From Alphaproteobacteria bacterium (GTDB lineage Bacteria > Pseudomonadota > Alphaproteobacteria > Micropepsales > Micropepsaceae), in the NCBI GenBank assembly GCA_028869725.1, contig JAGWRJ010000245.1, forward strand, positions 1 through 6,589: 6,589 nt of DNA. Direction: 5' to 3'. Within the stretch, counting starts at the first letter, position 1. Each line of letters begins with the position of its first letter. Shown here piece by piece: positions 5,607-6,589 of the stretch. A program made the position numbers and the translations under genes. The notes beneath the pieces were generated by a model, which was given only the letters and a program-made list of their open reading frames with translations, ran no database searches and was not told the origin of the DNA.

Positions 5607-6383
5607 TCAAATTGACATTCCACCTTCGACCGGGATTACGGCCCCGGTTATGTAGGCCCCGGCCCTCGATGCCAGAAAGATCGCGGCTCCTGCCATGTCT
5701 TCTGGTTCGCCTACGCGGCGCCGAGGAACCATAGCGATCAAAGTCTGGTGCATCTGCTCTGAGGTGATTTTTGTCATTTCAGAGGGAAAAAAGCCTGGGG
5801 CAATCACATTGACGGTGATGTTGTCCGGACCAAGTCGCTTGGCCAAGGACTTGGTAACATGGTGCAATCCGGCCTTGGCCGCGGCATAGGCGTAAGTCTC
5901 GCGCGGGCCAACACGTAGCGCGCCGACTGAGCCAATGTTGATGACCGAGGCCGGCTGTACGGCTGTTCCCGCCGCGCGCAGCTCGGGCAACAGCTTCTGC
6001 ATCAAGAAGAAGGTGGCTTTTAGATTTAGGTCAAGAACACTGTCCCATCCGTCCTCTGGATATTCTTCGATAGGGGCGTCGCACAGCGTACCGGCATTGT
6101 TGACGAGAATATGCAACTTCGATTCACGGCTGGCGATATCTGCGGCTAAGGCCTTTATTCCATCCAGGTCCGAAAGGTCGGCCCTGATGCCGGTAACGCT
6201 TCCCCCGGTCTCCCTCGCGATCTCGGTCGCCGCCGCTGCAATTTTGTCGCCAGAGCGGGCGCAGATGTAGACCTTAGCACCTGCGGCCGCGAGCCCGGTG
6301 GCGATCATCCGTCCGATGCCGCTTGAGCCGCCGGTAACAAGGGCTACGCGATCGCGGACCGAAAAAAGGCTACTGACATCCAT
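5607..6383 (-). CDS. SDR-family oxidoreductase, canonical (probable 3-hydroxyacyl or ketone dehydrogenase)
   Basis: The 258 residues form a complete classical short-chain dehydrogenase with every motif in place: TGGSSGIG (17-24) for NAD(P) binding, CARSGDK (41-47) after strand 2, ADLSD (68-72), NNAG (95-98), tetrad Asn120 in LDLNLKA, Ser152 in GSVGA, and Y166-A-A-A-K170. VIAPGFF (193-199) and the C-terminal VEGGMSI follow. Arg43 after strand 2 suggests NADP(H), although the preference is not certain. It is closest in style to gluconate-5-dehydrogenase or 3-oxoacyl reductase-like SDRs, and in this setting it could oxidise the 3-hydroxyacyl-CoA made by the hydratase pair (inference). The ATG at 6383 is fixed by a strong ribosome site, GGAGG 7 nt upstream, and overlaps the stop of the upstream gene by one base (TAATG). 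It is followed by the 101-bp gap before the acyl-CoA dehydrogenase. Confidence 0.92.
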   Translation of the reverse strand: MDVSSLFSVRDRVALVTGGSSGIGRMIATGLAAAGAKVYICARSGDKIAAAATEIARETGGSVTGIRADLSDLDGIKALAADIASRESKLHILVNNAGTLCDAPIEEYPEDGWDSVLDLNLKATFFLMQKLLPELRAAGTAVQPASVINIGSVGALRVGPRETYAYAAAKAGLHHVTKSLAKRLGPDNITVNVIAPGFFPSEMTKITSEQMHQTLIAMVPRRRVGEPEDMAGAAIFLASRAGAYITGAVIPVEGGMSI

Positions 6384-6589
6384 TATTTCGCCTCCGCGAT
6401 CGACAAAATCATCTGCGAAACCCCTTCCGGGTCGCCCACCAGAAAAGCATGATCTGCGTCGTGGTGGTGCATGGTCCAGCCCAGCGCCCGCGCTCGCTCA
6501 TGCATGCTGTTCATGATGGTATGTTTGGCAGCGATGTAGTCGACGGGTTTTCTTATTGTCTCTGCCCCTTTTTCTATTGGAGACACGGT
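6383..6589 (-). CDS. Probable alpha/beta hydrolase, C-terminal part
   Basis: The frame is open to the right window edge and ends with TAA at 6385-6383. A GTG at 6586 could be read as a start, but only one codon (ACC) precedes it in the window and no ribosome site can be examined, so the gene most likely continues beyond the edge. The visible part has a helix PVDYIAAKHTIMNSMHERAR, a short strand WTMHHHDA, DHAF, and a closing helix EGVSQMILSIAEA. The order strand, (A)DHAF, closing helix is what surrounds the catalytic His in alpha/beta hydrolases such as dienelactone-hydrolase-like enzymes. The nucleophile part is outside the window, so this call rests on a short stretch. It overlaps the SDR start by one base and so belongs to the same transcript. 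A standalone 67-residue protein is the less likely alternative. Confidence 0.5.
   Translation of the reverse strand, partial: TVSPIEKGAETIRKPVDYIAAKHTIMNSMHERARALGWTMHHHDADHAFLVGDPEGVSQMILSIAEAK
6391..6395 (-). promoter_or_regulatory. Ribosome binding site of the canonical SDR gene
   Basis: The minus strand reads GGAGG, then 7 nt (CGAAATA), then the ATG at 6383. It lies inside the last codons of the upstream gene and confirms the SDR start. Confidence 0.8.

Noticed and set aside
5605..5620. AATTGACATT resembling a plus-strand -35 box
   Set aside because: It falls at the end of the minus-strand SDR, has no fitting -10 box downstream, and no plus-strand gene follows.
6383..6586. Complete 67-residue small protein starting at GTG 6586
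   Set aside because: The frame stays open to the window edge and the sequence looks like the end of an alpha/beta hydrolase, so truncation by the window is more likely.
1..6589. CRISPR array, tRNA, rRNA, insertion sequence or prophage signs
   Set aside because: No regularly spaced repeats, cloverleaf-like stretches, transposase motifs or terminal inverted repeats were seen on reading either strand.

Overview
This window holds ten protein-coding genes, two of them cut by the window edges, and no RNA gene, mobile element or CRISPR array that I can see. It looks like a bacterial chromosome with moderately high GC by eye, dense overlapping genes and Shine-Dalgarno-led starts. The gene mix (LLM-class oxidoreductase, FAS1-like/MaoC hydratase pair, acyl-CoA dehydrogenase, SDRs, VOC protein, several alpha/beta hydrolases) is typical of catabolic islands in soil Proteobacteria, for example sphingomonads, and of Actinobacteria. 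An alphaproteobacterial host is my inference, not something the sequence proves.

Layout: positions 1-1316 carry a plus-strand pair, the end of a luciferase-like (LLM) oxidoreductase followed by an alpha/beta hydrolase. Positions 1311-6589 carry a minus-strand run. In transcription order (right to left) it is: C-terminal end of a probable alpha/beta hydrolase (partial), a canonical SDR, an acyl-CoA dehydrogenase, a FAS1-like dehydratase-fold protein, a MaoC-type hydratase, a VOC/glyoxalase-fold protein, an alpha/beta hydrolase, and a second SDR whose active site is degenerate. The two groups converge and overlap by 6 bp at the palindrome CTATAG, where each gene ends with a Leu codon and TAG.

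The minus-strand genes are packed with stop/start overlaps (TAATG, TGATG, ATGA, GTGA) broken by three short gaps (about 101, 37 and 33 bp). This gives coupled modules: hydrolase-SDR, dehydrogenase-hydratase-hydratase, VOC, and hydrolase-SDR.

Taken together the minus-strand genes encode a beta-oxidation-like series on a CoA thioester: alpha,beta-dehydrogenation (acyl-CoA dehydrogenase), hydration (heteromeric FAS1-like/MaoC pair) and alcohol oxidation (canonical SDR). A VOC protein could epimerise or isomerise an intermediate, and alpha/beta hydrolases could cleave a thioester, an ester/lactone or a C-C bond. No thiolase, CoA ligase, transporter or regulator lies in the window, so the substrate cannot be named. 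The most notable points are the SDR lacking the catalytic Tyr and Asn, the split hydratase with one apparently non-catalytic half, and the absence of a thiolase next to several hydrolases.
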